The translations under genes and the position numbers were made by a program. Shown here in pieces: positions 63,265 through 64,000 of a stretch of 64,000 nt of DNA; positions within the stretch are counted from its first letter, which is position 1; every line of letters begins with the position of its first letter. The stretch spans positions 1 to 64,000 of the forward strand of contig CANGIF010000009.1 in the NCBI GenBank assembly GCA_947453885.1. Reading direction: 5' to 3'. Under the pieces are notes generated by a model. That model was not told where the DNA came from, did no database searches, and was given only the letters and a program-made list of their open reading frames with translations. This DNA comes from Flavobacteriaceae bacterium (GTDB taxonomy: Bacteria; Bacteroidota; Bacteroidia; Flavobacteriales; Flavobacteriaceae).

Positions 63265-64000
63265 TTCTTTTGAATTAATGGCAAAATTACTTTAAAAGTG
63301 GCTCCATTGGTACTAACTGTTACTTTTTCATCGGTAAAATAAGAATAACGTTTTTCGATGTTTTTTAAACCAGTTTTAGTACTGTCCGTAACGTTGCTTC
63401 TTGGTTGTATTGGATTTTCAATTACTAACGATTTGTTTTCCGTATAAATCAATACTTGTAACGGATGGGCTTGCGATGTTTCGTTGTGTTGAATGGTATT
63501 CTCGACCAACATTTGCAAACACATGGGCAATATATAAACTGAATTTGTATTTTCTTCAATTTTAATTTCAAACGAAATGCTGTCTTCAAACCGAATTTTT
63601 TGCAAATAAATATAATGGTTTAAAAACGTCAATTCTTCTTGCAACGGAACCAATTCTGCATTTTTAGTGTCCAAAACATACCGATACACTTTGGCTAATT
63701 CATTGATAAAATCGGCCGCTTTGTCTTGGTTTTTATAAACTAACGAAGTCAAGACGCTTAAATTATTGAATAGAAAATGGGGATTCAGTTGGTTTTTCAG
63801 GTTTTGCAATTGTGCATTGGCACTTTCGGTTTTGTGTTGTTCCAATTCTACAATGCTTGTTTTCCATGATTTTAAAAACTGTAAGCAAGTAAAAACCATT
63901 AAAATAATGAACGTAATAAGTAAAGTGGGCACAAATACTTCTTTCAACTTTGGACTAAAAACGTCTACTTCTCCAAATTTTAAATAATTGATAATTAGAA
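63261..64000 (-). CDS. LytS/YehU-like sensor histidine kinase (partial, runs off right edge)
   Basis: The frame is open to the right edge, so the track's TTG start at 63947 is not the true start and the N-terminus is outside the window. Visible parts are a membrane helix (VPTLLITFIILMVFTCLQFL), the His_kinase domain with the phospho-His in LKNQLNPHFLFNNLSVLTSL and the HATPase part with MLVENTIQHNE and GLKNIEKRYSYFTDEKV. The N-terminal part is probably a multi-helix membrane sensor. It pairs with the LytTR regulator by a 4-nt overlap. Confidence 0.9.
   Translation of the reverse strand, partial: LIINYLKFGEVDVFSPKLKEVFVPTLLITFIILMVFTCLQFLKSWKTSIVELEQHKTESANAQLQNLKNQLNPHFLFNNLSVLTSLVYKNQDKAADFINELAKVYRYVLDTKNAELVPLQEELTFLNHYIYLQKIRFEDSISFEIKIEENTNSVYILPMCLQMLVENTIQHNETSQAHPLQVLIYTENKSLVIENPIQPRSNVTDSTKTGLKNIEKRYSYFTDEKVTVSTNGATFKVILPLIQKK

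Overview
The window reads as a chromosomal segment of a Flavobacterium-like member of the Bacteroidota. The DNA is AT-rich, promoters carry the Bacteroidota -7 box TAnnTTTG, and at least four secreted proteins end in type IX secretion (T9SS) sorting domains of types A, B and C. The housekeeping gene orders (psd-cdsA, tsaD next to tamB, pfkA-gap) look flavobacterial to me from memory. I saw no rRNA, tRNA, CRISPR array or intact insertion sequence. All family calls come from reading the translations, not from database searches.

Layout. 1-2555: a LytTR response regulator and an overlapping beta-propeller sensor that runs off the left edge and is missing from the ORF track. 2556-3198: a gene-free stretch with a repeat array kept in a strict 21-bp register. 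3199-6865: an orphan protein, a secreted GH16 beta-glucanase and a WYL regulator. 7061-12462: an accessory island with a SPOUT methyltransferase, a GmrSD-like nuclease, a DnaB motor-only protein, a standalone FtsZ C-terminal domain, two paralogues of an unrecognised family and two small proteins. Four copies of one promoter-like element (CGTCAnnnTTTGGCAC-N14-TTTG) punctuate it. 12545-18084: a lipid/envelope block (lipoprotein SOD, acyl-CoA-binding protein, psd, cdsA, LUD protein, ftsH, rsfS). 18222-36789: birA, hemN, a DUF349 protein, icd, an OmpL-like barrel with a beta-flower protein, RNA methyltransferases, thiN, peptidases, rsmE and tsaD. 36833-44940: tamB, pfkA, gap, an N-acetylglucosamine-kinase-like gene and mgsA. 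45241-52573: an M42 peptidase, a DUF4294 protein, cvfB, a large T9SS type B adhesin-like protein and an ABC exporter pair. 52850-59701: a seven-gene gas-sensing phosphorelay. 59896-64000: a deacetylase, a YHYH protein and a LytS/LytTR pair cut by the right edge.

The two most interesting regions are the island at 7-12.4 kb and the operon at 52.9-59.7 kb. The island pairs a likely nuclease with single-domain relatives of core replication and division proteins under a shared regulatory element. The operon encodes two candidate NO/heme sensors, H-NOX and a NosP-like FIST protein. Each sits directly before a histidine kinase, and one Hpt protein and one LytTR regulator follow. tamB appears to lack any canonical start codon for its N-terminal membrane anchor.
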